In this document: positions 21,975 through 32,852 of the stretch, in pieces | Position numbering within the stretch: position 1 is the stretch's first letter | How the letters are laid out: every line of letters begins with the position of its first letter | Assembly: GCF_019393635.1 (NCBI RefSeq) | Contig: NC_057866.1 | Location: 7,675,723 to 7,739,722, forward strand | Length of the DNA stretch: 64,000 nt | Reading direction: 5' to 3' | Source of the DNA: Dromiciops gliroides | Lineage: Eukaryota > Chordata > Mammalia > Microbiotheria > Microbiotheriidae | Position numbers and translations under genes: made by a program | The notes under the pieces: model-generated | What the model saw: the letters and a program-made list of their open reading frames with translations, nothing else | What the model was told of the DNA's origin: nothing | Database searches by the model: none

Positions 21975-24265
21975 TCTGACCACGAGGAATTTTTCCTCTT
22001 TCCTCGGAGACTGGATGATTGTTTGAGGCTGGATCTGGGAAAGATCTGAGGAGAGGACCAAGAACAGTGACCTTTAACAAACGCTCCTTGCATCGACTCT
22101 GCCCCTTGCTGGGCTACTACTGCCTAACCAGCTTCTGTCTGTCTAGAACCTAGCACCCATTGGAGGGGGCCCTCCAGGTGGAGATGGAGCCTCAGTCCTG
22201 CCTCTGGGATCCAGCCCTAACTTCGCTGGTTCAAAAGCAAATATGGACACATTCCAATTGCCCTTTATCTATAAGGTGCCCTTTCCCAATGGAACATTTA
22301 TGAAGCACCTACTGTGTGCAAGCACTGTCCCACCCTAGCCACCCACAGGGATGCAAAGATTCCACAATTTAAGGCCTCTGCCTTAGATCATAGCTGAGGG
22401 ACACTAAGTAGTGGGAGGTAAGAGACAAAAGGGATATTGGGTCCAACTAGTGAACGAGAAACGCTTACTAGAGAACCATTTTCTCCAGAGCTGGACCTCG
22501 ATCTTGACGGCTGAGAGGACACTTCAGGGGGAGCACAAGAACAAAGCCAGGGTGGGTGCTTGGCAAGGGTTAGATTGGCCTGGAAGGGAGGCCAAGGCTG
22601 AAACCCTCTTCAGGCCCTGGAAGCAGGGATTGAGTTTGGACCAGATGTGGAAGGTTCGGCACATGCAGGTCTGGAGAACTGGAAGCAGGAAGACTGAACA
22701 AAGGCTCTGGTCCTGGGAGCGAAAAGAGCAGGATGGATGGAAATGACCTCCTCAAGATGGCGGCCGCGACCGTGAGCAGGAGACGCCTTCCCTTACTGCC
22801 TCACTTGTGACAGGGCCTCATTTTCCTCCTCTCTAACAAACACAGAAAGTGCAAGCAGAAGGTGCCAGCGCTGGCCAGGGTGGGCTTTCTCCTCACTCAC
22901 CCTAGAAAATCCCCATTAATCCTTAATCCTCCTTAATTAGGAGATTTCTCTGGACAGGCTGCCTGGGGCGGGGGGCAGTGTCTGAGCATCCTCCAGGATC
23001 TCCCAATGCTTTCTCCCTCCAAGAGTGAGGACTGCCCAGGAAGGGCCTTTGGGAAGGCCAGGGGTGCTGGGGAAAAGGGTGAAGCCCAGCTTGAATCAGC
23101 TGTTCCCTCAGAAGAGTTAGGAGCAGGAAGCTATTTTGTTCCCCCACAGTGCTTACAAGGACACACATACTCCTCTCTCTCCAAGACCTCCTTGTCAAGG
23201 AAGAAGGTGGAAAGAGAGAAGATTCATTGGCACTCACAGGACTTCAGAGCGGGAAGGGACCCTCGTGTTCAGTAGTGCAGTCTCTTCTCATGTAACTTGA
23301 GCTCCAGAGGAGGGGAAATGGCTTGTCCAAGATCACAAAGCTAAATTAGGGAGAATCGAGACAGGACACTGGGGATCTTGACCCCCAGTCTCCTGCTGCT
23401 TCCACTAGACCCGGCTGCAGAAATGGGAAGTGACACAGAGACACACAGAAGACAACCAGGCAGGCTCCCTGTAGCTAGCACCTTGAAGCCCCCATCGGGG
23501 ACTCCAATCCAATCCAGTCCAATAAGCTTCCATTCAACACTTCCCTTGGATCAGGAAAGCCTACACTATCTGGGTGGGGGAGCCCTACTCTCTATCCCCC
23601 CACACTTCCTCCATCAGTGGCCCCCATTGCTCAGACAGAAAAACCAGATGCCAGTGTTAAAGTTATGAATTCTCCCAAAGCTCCCATCATACTGGGAAGT
23701 GGGGCACTCAGGGGTGGGGAGATGGCCAGTTTGGCTGGAGAAACTGCCCCCCTTGGGATCATGTGTCCTCGCCTTCACCAGGGCCCGTCTACCACGCCGC
23801 TGCTCCACATTCAGAGGGCATGCCAGGGAGAAGCTAATCCCAGCGCCGGTGTCCAGCCCAGAACCCAGGTCTGCACTCTTTGTCTGTGCCATCCCCTCAC
23901 ACTTCCTACTCAGAGAACCAAGGACCCACCGGTGCCTCGGGAAGGGCCTGGTGACAGGCTGCTCAATCAATCAAATGCTTATTCGATGCCTGCTGAGTCC
24001 AGGGACAGAAAGAAAGGCAAGAACACAGCTCCAGCTCTCAAGGAGCTCACATTCAAATGGGCCACAGTACTGGATCCATGAGGATGTACATACAAGATAC
24101 AAAGTAAATGAACTGGGGTGGGGGGAGGCCTGGAGAGCGTGGGGGTGGGGGTAGGGGGTGGAGATGGTGGGAGAAGCGCCAAGGAGGAGACTGGAAGGGT
24201 AGGAAGAGGCTTAAATGTCAACTACAGCATTTTTTATTTCATCCCAGAATAAGGAACCACCAGGG
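21975..24265. other. Intergenic, CABP2 to CDK2AP2, proximal part
   Basis: No exon supported. A perfect YY1-type box AAGATGGCGGC lies at 22754-22764 without an obvious gene. A degraded mammalian-wide repeat is visible at about 23965-24110 (AATCAATCAAATGCTTATT, then CTCAAGGAGCTCACATTCAA). Confidence 0.5.
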
Positions 24266-24269
24266 TTTA

Positions 24270-24510
24270 TTGGGGGCAGTTAGGGGGCGCCACAGCGCAC
24301 AGAGCGCCAGGCCTGGAGTCAGGAAGATTCATTTTCCCAAGTTCAAATCCAGCCTCAGACACTTCTGTGCTCTGTGACCCTGGGGGATTCACTTCACCCT
24401 GTTTCCTCATCTGTAAAATGACCTGGAGAAGGAAATGGCAGACCACTCCAGTATCTCTGCCAAGAAAATCCCAAATGGAGTCACCAAGAGTCAGACACCA
24501 CAGAAAAACG
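24270..24510 (+). mobile_element. Longer tRNA/CORE-type SINE (MIR/Mar-like)
   Basis: Head GGGGGCAGTTAGGGGGCGCC, B box AAGTTCAAATCCAGCC, then TGTAAAATGACCTGGAGAAG and a tail CACCAAGAGTCAGACACC. Same long form as at 2345 and 27854. Confidence 0.75.
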
Positions 24511-24949
24511 ACTCCCCGATCATAACCCAGTTTATTGAGAAGGATGACACGGCTAGACCTGCACTTTGAGAAAGTCACTTTGGCAGTTGGGTCTCGGAGG
24601 TTGTAGGAGGGAGATACCTAAAGCAGACCCACCAGAGGCTACTGCAACAGCTGGGACAATGGGCAAGGGGGAAGGGGGACAGTCCCGGGATGGTGTGAGT
24701 GGGATGAAGAGCACACACAGAGACTTTGTGAAAGGTCATATGAGGGAGCTGAGGGTGAGCAGTTGAGACCAGGAACCTGGGGGAGTGGGAGGAGGAAAGA
24801 TTGAAAGGAAAGATGCTGAGCTTGAGATGCACGCAGGTCTGCTTCAAGCTGTCCAAAAGGCAGCTGAGAGACAGGCTTGGGAGAGTGATGGGGGCTGAAT
24901 ATACAGGTGAGAGAAGCCTGGAACGCTTGAGAGCTGATAAGCTCACCAA

Positions 24950-24958
24950 GTGAGCCAG

Positions 24959-24995
<37 letters not shown>

Positions 24996-25265
24996 TCAGA
25001 GACAGAGAGAGACAGAGACAGAGAGACAGAGACACAGAGACAGAGAGAGAGTCAGACAGACAGAGAGACAGAGACAGAGAGAGAGTCAGAGAGAGACAGA
25101 GACAGAGAGAGTCAGAGATACAGAGACAGAGACAGAGTCAGAGAGAGACAGAGACAGAGAGAGAGTCAGAGACAGAGACAGAGAGACAGAGACAGAGAGA
25201 GAGTCAGAGAGAGACAGAGAGACAGAGACAGAGAGTCAGAGACAGAGACAGAGACAGAGAGAGTC

Positions 25266-25298
<33 letters not shown>

Positions 25299-25369
25299 CA
25301 GAGAGAGAATCAGAGAGAGACAGAGACAGAGAGAGAGAGTCAGAGAGAGACAGAGACAGAGACAGAGTC

Positions 25370-25400
<31 letters not shown>

Positions 25401-25443
25401 GTCAGAGAGAGACAGAGAGTCAGAGAGAGACAGAGACAGAGTC

Positions 25444-25478
<35 letters not shown>

Positions 25479-25783
25479 GTCAAAGAGAGAGAGACAGAGA
25501 GACAGAGACAGAGAGAGACAGAGAGACAGAGACAGAGAGAGTCAGAGAGAGAGACGGAGACAGAGACAGAGAGAGTCAGAGAGAGACAGAGACAGAGAGA
25601 CAGAGACACAGAGTCAGAGAGAAAGAGACAGAGACAGAGAGACAGAGACAGAGAGAGACAGAGACACAGAGACAGAGACACAGAGAGTCAGAGAGAGAGA
25701 CAGAGACAGAGAGAGACAGAGACAGAGAGACAGAGACAGAGACAGAGAGAGTCAGAGAGAGACAGAGACAGAGAGAGAGTGCA
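24950..25783 (+). repeat. Large purine tract of GACAGA / GAGAGTCAGA units
   Basis: About 830 bases made almost only of GAGACAGA, GAGAGA and GTCAGAGA words in irregular order, starting inside GCCAGGAGAGAGAGAG and ending GAGAGAGTGCAGG. Open in all reading directions simply because it has no T-rich codons; the apparent 290-residue Arg/Glu/Asp/Gln frame is not a gene. Confidence 0.95.
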
Positions 25784-25924
25784 GGGCTCAACAGAGCCTT
25801 TGGGGGCACCCACAGTCAGTGATGCAGATACAGCAAGGAGACCATGAGAAGGACCACCAGGAGAGATCAATGGCATGAAACCCAGTGTACACAGATGAGT
25901 GCTTAATAAAAGCTTGTTCACTGA

Positions 25925-26560
25925 TGGGGGGGGGGGGTTGCCTAGGGAGGGGCAGTGGCAGAGGGGTTCAGATAAGAAGTCAGGAGGAAGGTCTCTAATG
26001 GGGGGTAGGGGTCTGATGGTGGCAGGAGGGTCTCTCAAAGGCGGATGGGCACAGTCTGCTAAAGTGGAGTGAAGATGGAGGTCTAAGAAGAGGTGCTTCT
26101 AAGGGGGTATGAAGGAAGGTCCGGGAGAGATAAGGGAGACTTCTCCAAAGAGGAAGTGTCTCCTGGGGGGGGTACGGAAGAGGGTCTGGGGGGGTAAGGA
26201 GGGGTTATCTGGGGGGGGGGAAGGGGTAGCCTCCTGGGAGGGGAAAGGGGAGGCTCTTGGGAAGGGACCAAAATCAAAGGTCTCCTAGAAGAGGGGGGGT
26301 CTCCAGGTGGGAACAAGGAAAGGGGCTTCCTGTGGAGAACAAAGGGGGTCTCCTGGGGATGATGAGAAGAGGAGGGTAAGGAGTGGGGGTCTCCTGGGGG
26401 AGATGAAGAGGTGGGGGTTTCCTAAGGAGGGGAGTCTTTGGGGGGGCTCAAGGAATCATAGGAAGGGGCATTTCCTAGAGGAAGAAATGAGGGGTCGTCT
26501 TTTGAGGAGGACAAGGAAACGGGGTCTCCCGGGAGGAGCAGGGGGGTTTCCAGGACCAGG
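25925..26560 (+). repeat. Degenerate G-rich minisatellite upstream of CDK2AP2
   Basis: Repeated GGGTCTCCTGGGG and GGGGTTTCCT motifs separated by AGATGAAGAGG-like spacers, about 35-55 bases apart, with G-runs up to nine. Highly diverged; it runs up to the edge of the CpG-rich promoter. Confidence 0.6.
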
Positions 26561-26675
26561 GAGGGCGGTGGGGCGGGGCGGTTGCCACGGAGACGGGGCG
26601 GAGCCTCAAGGGCGTGCGGGGCCAGGGGGCGGGGCCACGCGCGGTGACGCTCCTGCGTAGGGGCGGGGCGCGACC

Positions 26676-26683
26676 TGACGTCA
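26676..26683. promoter_or_regulatory. CDK2AP2: Palindromic CRE (TGACGTCA)
   Basis: Perfect full CRE palindrome within the CpG island, 594 bases upstream of the CDK2AP2 ATG. A CRE half site TGACGT lies at 27140-27145. Known to bind CREB/ATF factors; use here is inferred. Confidence 0.7.
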
Positions 26684-26964
26684 CAGCCTCGCGCCCAGTG
26701 GTGTCCGAAGAGGGAGAGCGGCGGCGCGCGTCTCCGGCGACTCCGGCGGCGGCCCCAGAGCGCGAGGCGGCTTAACCCCCGGGGGCGGTGCGGGCAGCGG
26801 CGCGAGCTCGCCGAAGGAGGCACGAGCGGGCCAGCAGAGCCGGTCGGAAAGAGGGCGCGTGCGGCCGAGCCTCGCCGAGGAGACCCTTCAGCGCGAGCCG
26901 AGGCGGCCCGACACCGGAGACTCCTTTCCCGGTGCCAGCCGGCCCCGCCCTCCTGCCTCCCGGG

Positions 26965-27232
26965 CCAATCGGACCGGGAGCGCGCTCGCCTGCCTCCCCG
27001 AACCCTCCAATCGCAGCCGTCATCCTCCGCCCGCCAATCCGAGCCAGACAGGTGCGAAGCCCGACGCTACGGGGGCCAATCCGCGGCAGGTCCGGGCCGG
27101 GACTCTCGGCCAATGAAAAGGCTGGCTGGGAGCGTCGAGTGACGTGCGCCCCAGCCAATCGCAAGTGCGGGCCTCGGGCTCTTCCTGGCGGCGCACCTAT
27201 CAGAGCGCGCGCTCCGCAGCGGCTTGGCCAAT
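26965..27232 (+). promoter_or_regulatory. CDK2AP2: Array of seven CCAAT (NF-Y) boxes
   Basis: CCAAT occurs at 26965, 27007, 27034, 27076, 27110, 27155 and 27228, all on the plus strand, spaced 42, 27, 42, 34, 45 and 73 bases. Most have the extended NF-Y context (GCCAATC or GCCAATG). The last box is 45 bases upstream of the ATG, so it may lie within the 5'UTR. Confidence 0.85.
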
Positions 27233-27276
27233 CCGGAGGAGAATCGAGTGGCCGCTGCCCTCCCGAAGAGTTGGGA

Positions 27277-29045
27277 ATGTCCTACAAACCCATCGCTCCA
27301 GCGCCGAGCAGCACGACCGGCTCCAGCACGCCGGGGCCCGGCACCCCCATCCCTTCAGGTGAGCCGGGGGGGCGGGGCTCCGGGGGGCGGGGCGGACACG
27401 CCCCCGATCGGACTCTCCGCTGCCGGGCTCTAAAGGGTTCCCGAGCCCGTGCTCTCGGGCGCCGGACGTGCCTCCTTGTAGGTTCCAAGGCCCCCGAGGT
27501 CCCACCTGCATGTTGTAAGTTCTAGGACCCCCGGACGCGCCTGCGCGTTCTAGGTTCTGCGCCCCCCCCCCCCGGTAGCTTCTGAGCCTCATCCCCTTCT
27601 GAGGTGCACGGGCTCTAACCCCCGACACGCCGTGATTTGGGTGCTAAATCCCCTCCCAGCTCCGGCGGTCTGTCCTCTTGTCCCTTGGGCGCCCCCGTGA
27701 CCTGTTCTCTGACCAGAGCCATGACCCCCTGCCTCTGATCCCCCCGGGCTGCAGCCAGAGGCAGTTTAGGGGAGCAGCAGCAGGAAGAAGGGGGCAGTTG
27801 GTGTAAAGTAACGGGAACCCCAGCCAAGAGGCGGTTTGGGATCTCGTAGCTTGGGAGAGCAGCTAGATGGTGTAGTGGTTAGAGCGGCAGGCCTGGGGTC
27901 AGCAAGACTCCGCTTCCTGAGTTCAAATCCAGCCTCAGGCAGTTGGTAGCTGGGGGACCCTGGGCAAGTCATGGTCACCCTGTTTGCCTCGGTTTCCTCA
28001 AATGTCAAATGAGCTGGAGAAGGAAACGGCAAACGAGGCCAGGATCTCTGCCAAGGAAACCCGAAATGGGGTCGCGGAGAGTCAGTCACGACTGCGAGAC
28101 GACTCAGCAGTAAGCTCAGGAGAGGATAAAAGAATCGCAGCTCCTCCCTCCTTTCTCTGCCTGGGGCTGAATGCTCCCTGTTCAGCCCTACTCATGTGCC
28201 ACTTGGTTATCTTTGTTACAAGGGAAGGCCCATAGGGTGGCAGAGCCAGGCATCCCTGTAATTCAGGGGTACAAAGGCGGGTCAGCCAGGCCCGGGCCTT
28301 GGGGAGCTCCCGTTCTAATGGGAGAGATGACCCCAGATTCATTTGGGTCACATTGGGGTCAGTGGCAGAGGGCTAGATAGCCTGGAGTTTGTCATTTTGC
28401 TCTGGGGGGAGCCTGGGGAAAGAAGGGGCTATTGAGAGGGGCTTGGCCCAAGGCCACCCAGTCACCACCTCCTTCTACCCGATCCTTTACAGCCACAAGT
28501 GTCCCCTCCCCTTCAGGCTCAGTTCCAGGAGCCGCTGCCCCCTTCCGACCCCTCTTCAATGACTTCGGGCCACCTTCCATGGGCTATGTGCAGGTGAGTG
28601 GCTTTGAGATGGGGCAGAGGCAGGCGGGGGGCAGGGGATCAGGGGACCAGGGGGCCGGGGCTTCCAGCACCTTGTCTCCCTCCAGGCTATGAAGCCCCCT
28701 GGCTCCCAGGGCTCCCAGAGCACCTATACAGACCTGCTCTCCGTCATCGAAGAGATGGGCAAGGAGATCCGGCCCACCTATGCTGGCAGCAAGAGTGCCA
28801 TGGAGCGGCTGAAGCGAGGTCGGTGGGCCCCTGCCCCAGACTCTCCCCCTCCTGTTGGGTCCCAAGGAATAAGACCAACACACTGAAAGGGGCAAGGAAC
28901 AACAAGGAAAGGGGATGAGGGGGAGGGGGTCTGGCCTGGCCCAGGCCACAAGTCAGTCTTCTCTTTCCCTTCTCTAGGCATCATCCACGCCCGAGCATTG
29001 GTCAGAGAATGCCTGGCAGAGACAGAGCGCAATGCCCGCACGTAA
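27277..29045 (+). CDS. CDK2AP2: CDK2-associated protein 2 (DOC-1-related)
   Basis: Four exons: 27277-27358, 28493-28593, 28686-28818, 28978-29045; 127 residues (human 126). The start [10 protein letters not shown] and the end ETERNART are diagnostic. The protein is a nuclear paralogue of CDK2AP1/DOC-1, a CDK2-binding growth suppressor and a subunit of NuRD-type chromatin complexes. Residues 1-50 are a Pro/Ser/Gly-rich disordered tail; about 60-127 form the conserved helical DOC-1 domain ([20 protein letters not shown], then [20 protein letters not shown]). The TER motif linked to CDK2 binding in CDK2AP1 is kept near the C-terminus. Splice phases are 1, 0, 1. The residues AT at the exon 1-2 junction differ slightly from the human GS-type sequence. 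Promoter: CpG island with CCAAT array. Confidence 0.97.
27854..28110 (+). mobile_element. Longer tRNA/CORE-type SINE in CDK2AP2 intron 1
   Basis: Head GAGCAGCTAGATGGTGTAGT, B box GAGTTCAAATCCAGCC, then TCAAATGAGCTGGAGAAGG and the tail AGTCAGTCACGACTGCGAG. Same long family as at 2345 and 24270. Confidence 0.75.
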
Positions 29046-29458
29046 CAGCGTGCTGCCCCCTCTCTCCCCTATGGACCTTCCCACCTCTTTGCATCACCTT
29101 TTGGAGCAGAGCCCCTCCCCTCATGCCCTTCTTCTCTTCCTGACCTTCTCCTGTCCTGTGACCTCCGGCCACACGGGGTAGGATGGGAGAAGCTGGATCC
29201 AGCGCCAGGCAAAGGCAGCGGAGCTGATGCCTCCCCCGTAGCCAGTGGGGATTGGAGAGTCCTTGGCCCCAGGCCGCCCTTCTCCCCGCCCCCAGCACAG
29301 TACTGACCTTCAGCCCCCACCCCTCTCTGTCCCATGCTGGATGTCCTCCCTCCTCCGGCTGGGGCCTCCTGGTCACCCGCCGCCTCTGGGCCCTGCCTCT
29401 GGGCCGCTGGAGGCAGCACCTTTTCTCAGCGTCTTTTACTAAATGCTCTTTTTCTATA

Positions 29459-29464
29459 AATAAA
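29459..29464 (+). terminator. CDK2AP2: Poly(A) signal of CDK2AP2
   Basis: AATAAA 414 bases after the stop codon, within TCTATAAATAAAAGG, followed by GTTGTTCTCTG. Confidence 0.9.
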
Positions 29465-29479
29465 AGGAGATTTGGAGTT

Positions 29480-32030
29480 GTTCTCTGCAGACATTGCTGG
29501 CAGGCCCTGGGCTTGCAGGTCCAAGGCTAGGGTGGGTGGGGGCCCCAAGGGAAGTCACTGGTGCAGCCATTCAGCACGTCCACCTCATGGCTGATGGTCC
29601 GTGAGCATCCTTCCAAGCGCTGGGATGCTCCACTGAATTTGGCAGGGTCTAGAACACATGCTCTGAGATGGAAGGGACATCAGGGATGAGCCTGTGAAAA
29701 CTGGCTTTGGGGGCAGTGGACTTGGACTTGAACCCCAACTCTCCCTGTAGTGACCTGGATGACCATGGGAAAGTCAACTCAGCTCTCAGAGGTTGTTTCC
29801 TCGTCTGTAAAATGAGGGGTTGGACTAGATCCCAGTGTGGTCCCCTGGGCACTGAGCCCAGAAGAGGTCAGTGAGTGGCAGGGTCCTGCCTCAGCCTCCA
29901 GCCTTCACCTGTCAGCTGAGTCCTTGCCCACCTCCTTATCTGAGATAGATGCCTTCCCCTGGGCAAGGTCCCAGGGTGGAGCTGGGCAGGGCCTTCTGCA
30001 GAGCCAGTTACCCTTTGCCCAGTTTGGGTCCCCTTGGAAGAGAGAAGGACCAGGGAGGCTAGTGGGCCTCATGAAGGCTTCTGATTGGCCTCCCACCCTT
30101 GCCCCTACATTCTGTCTGCAGAATGGGCCTGGCAGCTTGGCTCTGCTGTCAAAGATGTGGTCCAGGCCATTGGCCTCTCTCCAGGGAGCCTGGCTCCAGC
30201 CAGGTCTGTCTGTCTGAGTGATCGACAGCCTGGCTGTCCAGCCACTCTGGCTGGGAGCCTGAAGGCCCCAGCTCTTCTCTGAGACCAGAAGGCAGGTTTG
30301 GGCAGAGTGGTCTTTTCCTTCCCTTTTTGTGCTTTGGTGGGGAGGGAGGGTCAGAGGTACATGAATGTGGGCCTGGGTGGGGGATGGGAAGGTGGGAAGG
30401 GGCTGAGGATCTGGATGACTGAGGTGCCCACGCAGCTGCTAGGAAGGGACTGGCTTGGGGGGCGGGGGGGCGGAGTCAAAGTTCATTCTGAGAGGCAGGC
30501 GTCCTCAGAGACCACCAAGCTCAGGCCGTTAGAAAAGCCAATGCCAGAGCTGGGAGAGAATTCAGAGGTCATTCAGGCCAACAGGGCCCCTCTTTTTACA
30601 GAAAAACTGACGGGAAGTAGCTCAGCTGAGGCCACTGGGGGCTGGCAGAAATGGGAAGGGCCAAGGAACAGAGGACAGGAACTTATGCCATCCAGCTCCG
30701 TGGGCTAGGCTTTCTTTTCTCCTGGGAGGTTTCCCACCAGGGCCCCAGGCTGGGCTCCTACCTCCTTCCAGAAAGAGGGTGGCCAGTCAGGCATGGGCCC
30801 TCCCACTGCCAGGGCCCATCTTGGGGCCAGTGGAGTTCTCCCTGCCTGGATCCCTGTGGCTTAGTGGGGAGGGTTAGCCCCGAGGTAGGGGCAGAAGAGG
30901 AGTGAATCCTGCAGGTGCTGCCTTGGGGCTGGAGCCTGACGGTAGCGGGGTCTGAGCATCAAAGTGCTGATCACATGGAGCCCTGCTGGCCCCAAGGAAA
31001 TTCAGGGAGGACTGGGAGGTCAGATTGAAGAGGGGGCCCAAATCTGAACTGCTCTGCTGGGGTCGGAGAGAACTGGGGAACGAGGGTTCTCAAGGGAGCC
31101 AATGCAGACAGCTCTTATCTGCCTGGTGGCCTCACCCGATAACCGTTGTGTCCCGAACAGTGAGGGAAACCAAAGGTTGGGGGCAGAAGGGGCCACCTGG
31201 GGAGCAGAAAAAGGTGCTGGGGGGAAGCAGGCAGTGCAGGAAGAAGGGGCCACCTGGGGAGCAGAGCAGGTGGGGTGAGGGAGAGAAGGGGGCTGGAAAG
31301 GGAAAGGGGTACAAAGGGAAGGAGGCACAGGGGGAGGGGGCCTGGAAGGAAGCTGGCCACTGGCGGGGAACAGTGGGAAAGAAATAGGGAGTCCCTTCTC
31401 CCCTGACCTTCCCTTACCACTCCCAAGTAGTCATGGCAGAAGGGTTATCCCGGAGTCCACAAGATCTGCAGGGCAAGATGGGAGGATAAAGGAGAAATGT
31501 GCCCGGGGCGGGGGGGGGGGGGGCTCGATGGGGGTTTGGGGATAAGGGGGAGATGCAGAGGCAGATGAAGGGAAGAAGAGGAGAGGTTTGGTGAGAGGAG
31601 GTTGGGGTGAAGCAAGAGGACAGAAGGGGATGTTGGTGACTGGAGAGAAGGATTTGGGGGGAAGAAGAGAAAGACGAGATGGGGGAAGGTTGGGGCATGG
31701 GGAGGGGATGAGAGTGGAGGAGGGATGTTGGTGACAAGGGAAGGTGATTAAGGGAGAAAAAGGGGAGGGGTAGAGAGGGGCTAGGAGGCGGAGGAGGTTG
31801 GGGATATAGAGAGGGAGCAGGGTGTTGGGGCAGGTGGAGGAGGGATGCTGGGGGCTGGGCAGGGAGATGTTGGCAGGAGGGGAGGGATAAAGGCCCAATA
31901 GAGGATGAGAGAAGAGGGATGTGGAGGTGTGTGTGTGGGGGGGGGGGAGTTTGGAGGTTGAAGACGGGGAAGGGGGATATTTTGGGAGAAGGGAGAGGGT
32001 AGGGATGTCAGGACCCAGGAAAGGGGGAAG
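29480..32030. other. Intergenic, CDK2AP2 to PITPNM1
   Basis: No exon or recognisable interspersed repeat except a weak MIR-like block near 29740-29830 (CTGTAAAATGAGGGGTTGGA). From 31170 to 32030 the plus strand is strongly purine-rich with G-runs (G14 at 31510-31523) and degenerate GGGATGTTGGTGA-like repeats; the long minus-strand frames there are compositional. Confidence 0.55.
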
Positions 32031-32852
32031 AGAGAATGAGGCGTGATGGGGGAAGTGGGGGCCACGGGAGGAGGGGCGGATGGGGCTGTTGGAGAGAAGA
32101 GTGTGGGACAGCGTTGGGGGGAGGGGCCAGGCTGGAGAAGCCGGAGAGGCTGGGGGGAGGGGGGCCGGCAGGAGCCGCTGGCTGGCGGGGGCCGGCTCGT
32201 CTCCCCCAGGGGTGGACGCGTCAGCGCTCCGTTGCCGCGGAAACGGGGAGAGGGGGGCAGCGGCGGTGGCGTTTGAAAGGAGGTCAGAGGGAGCTCGGCT
32301 TTGAGCTCCAGCCTGGGAGCGGGTGAGGCGGGAGGCAGCAGCGGCTCCTGCCCCCGGTCTCCGGCCTCCGGCCTCCTGCCTCCGGCCTCCGGCCTCCCGC
32401 CACGGGCCGGCCGCCACTGCTGTCCTCTCCTCCGCTCTTTCTCTGCCCCATCCCTCCTCCCTCCTTTCTCTCCTCCTCCTCTTCCTTCTCTCCTCCTCCC
32501 TCCTCCTCCTTCCCTCCTCCCGCCTCCCCGCTCCTCCCTCCTCCCAGCTCTCCTCCTCCCTCCTCTCTCCTTTCCTGGGCTCGCTGCTCCTAGGCTCCCC
32601 TGGCTCCCCTCTCCTCCTTCATGCGGGGGGCGGGCGCGGGGCCGGGGCCGGGCCGGGCGATGGGGTTGGGGGGCTGCGGGGAAGCAGAGGGCGGCTGGGG
32701 CCAGGGCCGGGCTCCTCCCCGAGCCGGGGGACCGGACACCCTGGACTCGCCCCAGCCCTGACGGGCGCGCCCCGATCCCGAGCCAGGAGGGGAGACGAGG
32801 CGAGGCAGGCGGGCACCGTCTCTGCCGGTCAAGCAGCGGGCAGGCGGGCACC
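32030..32852 (+). promoter_or_regulatory. PITPNM1: CpG-rich promoter and polypyrimidine leader of PITPNM1
   Basis: GC- and CpG-rich DNA before the PITPNM1 start. From about 32420 to 32580 the plus strand is almost pure C/T (CTCCTCCTCTTCC-type words), then CpG-rich again to the ATG. The leader is open in frame with PITPNM1 for 184 codons (32301-32852) but holds no in-frame ATG, so the start at 32853 is the first possible AUG in that frame. The cap site is not determinable. Confidence 0.65.

Larger units (their letters stand above)
26565..27480. promoter_or_regulatory. CDK2AP2: CpG-island promoter of CDK2AP2
   Basis: Very CpG-rich block covering the upstream region and first coding exon, with many GGGGCGGGG (Sp1/KLF) boxes at 26570-26670. 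It contains a palindromic CRE and seven CCAAT boxes (separate entries). No TATA box is seen. The exact transcription start cannot be placed. Confidence 0.8.

Noticed and set aside
24950-25822. 290-codon open frame rich in Arg, Glu, Asp and Gln
   Set aside because: It is the GACAGA simple repeat read as protein; all codons come from the purine tract and no flanking gene structure exists.
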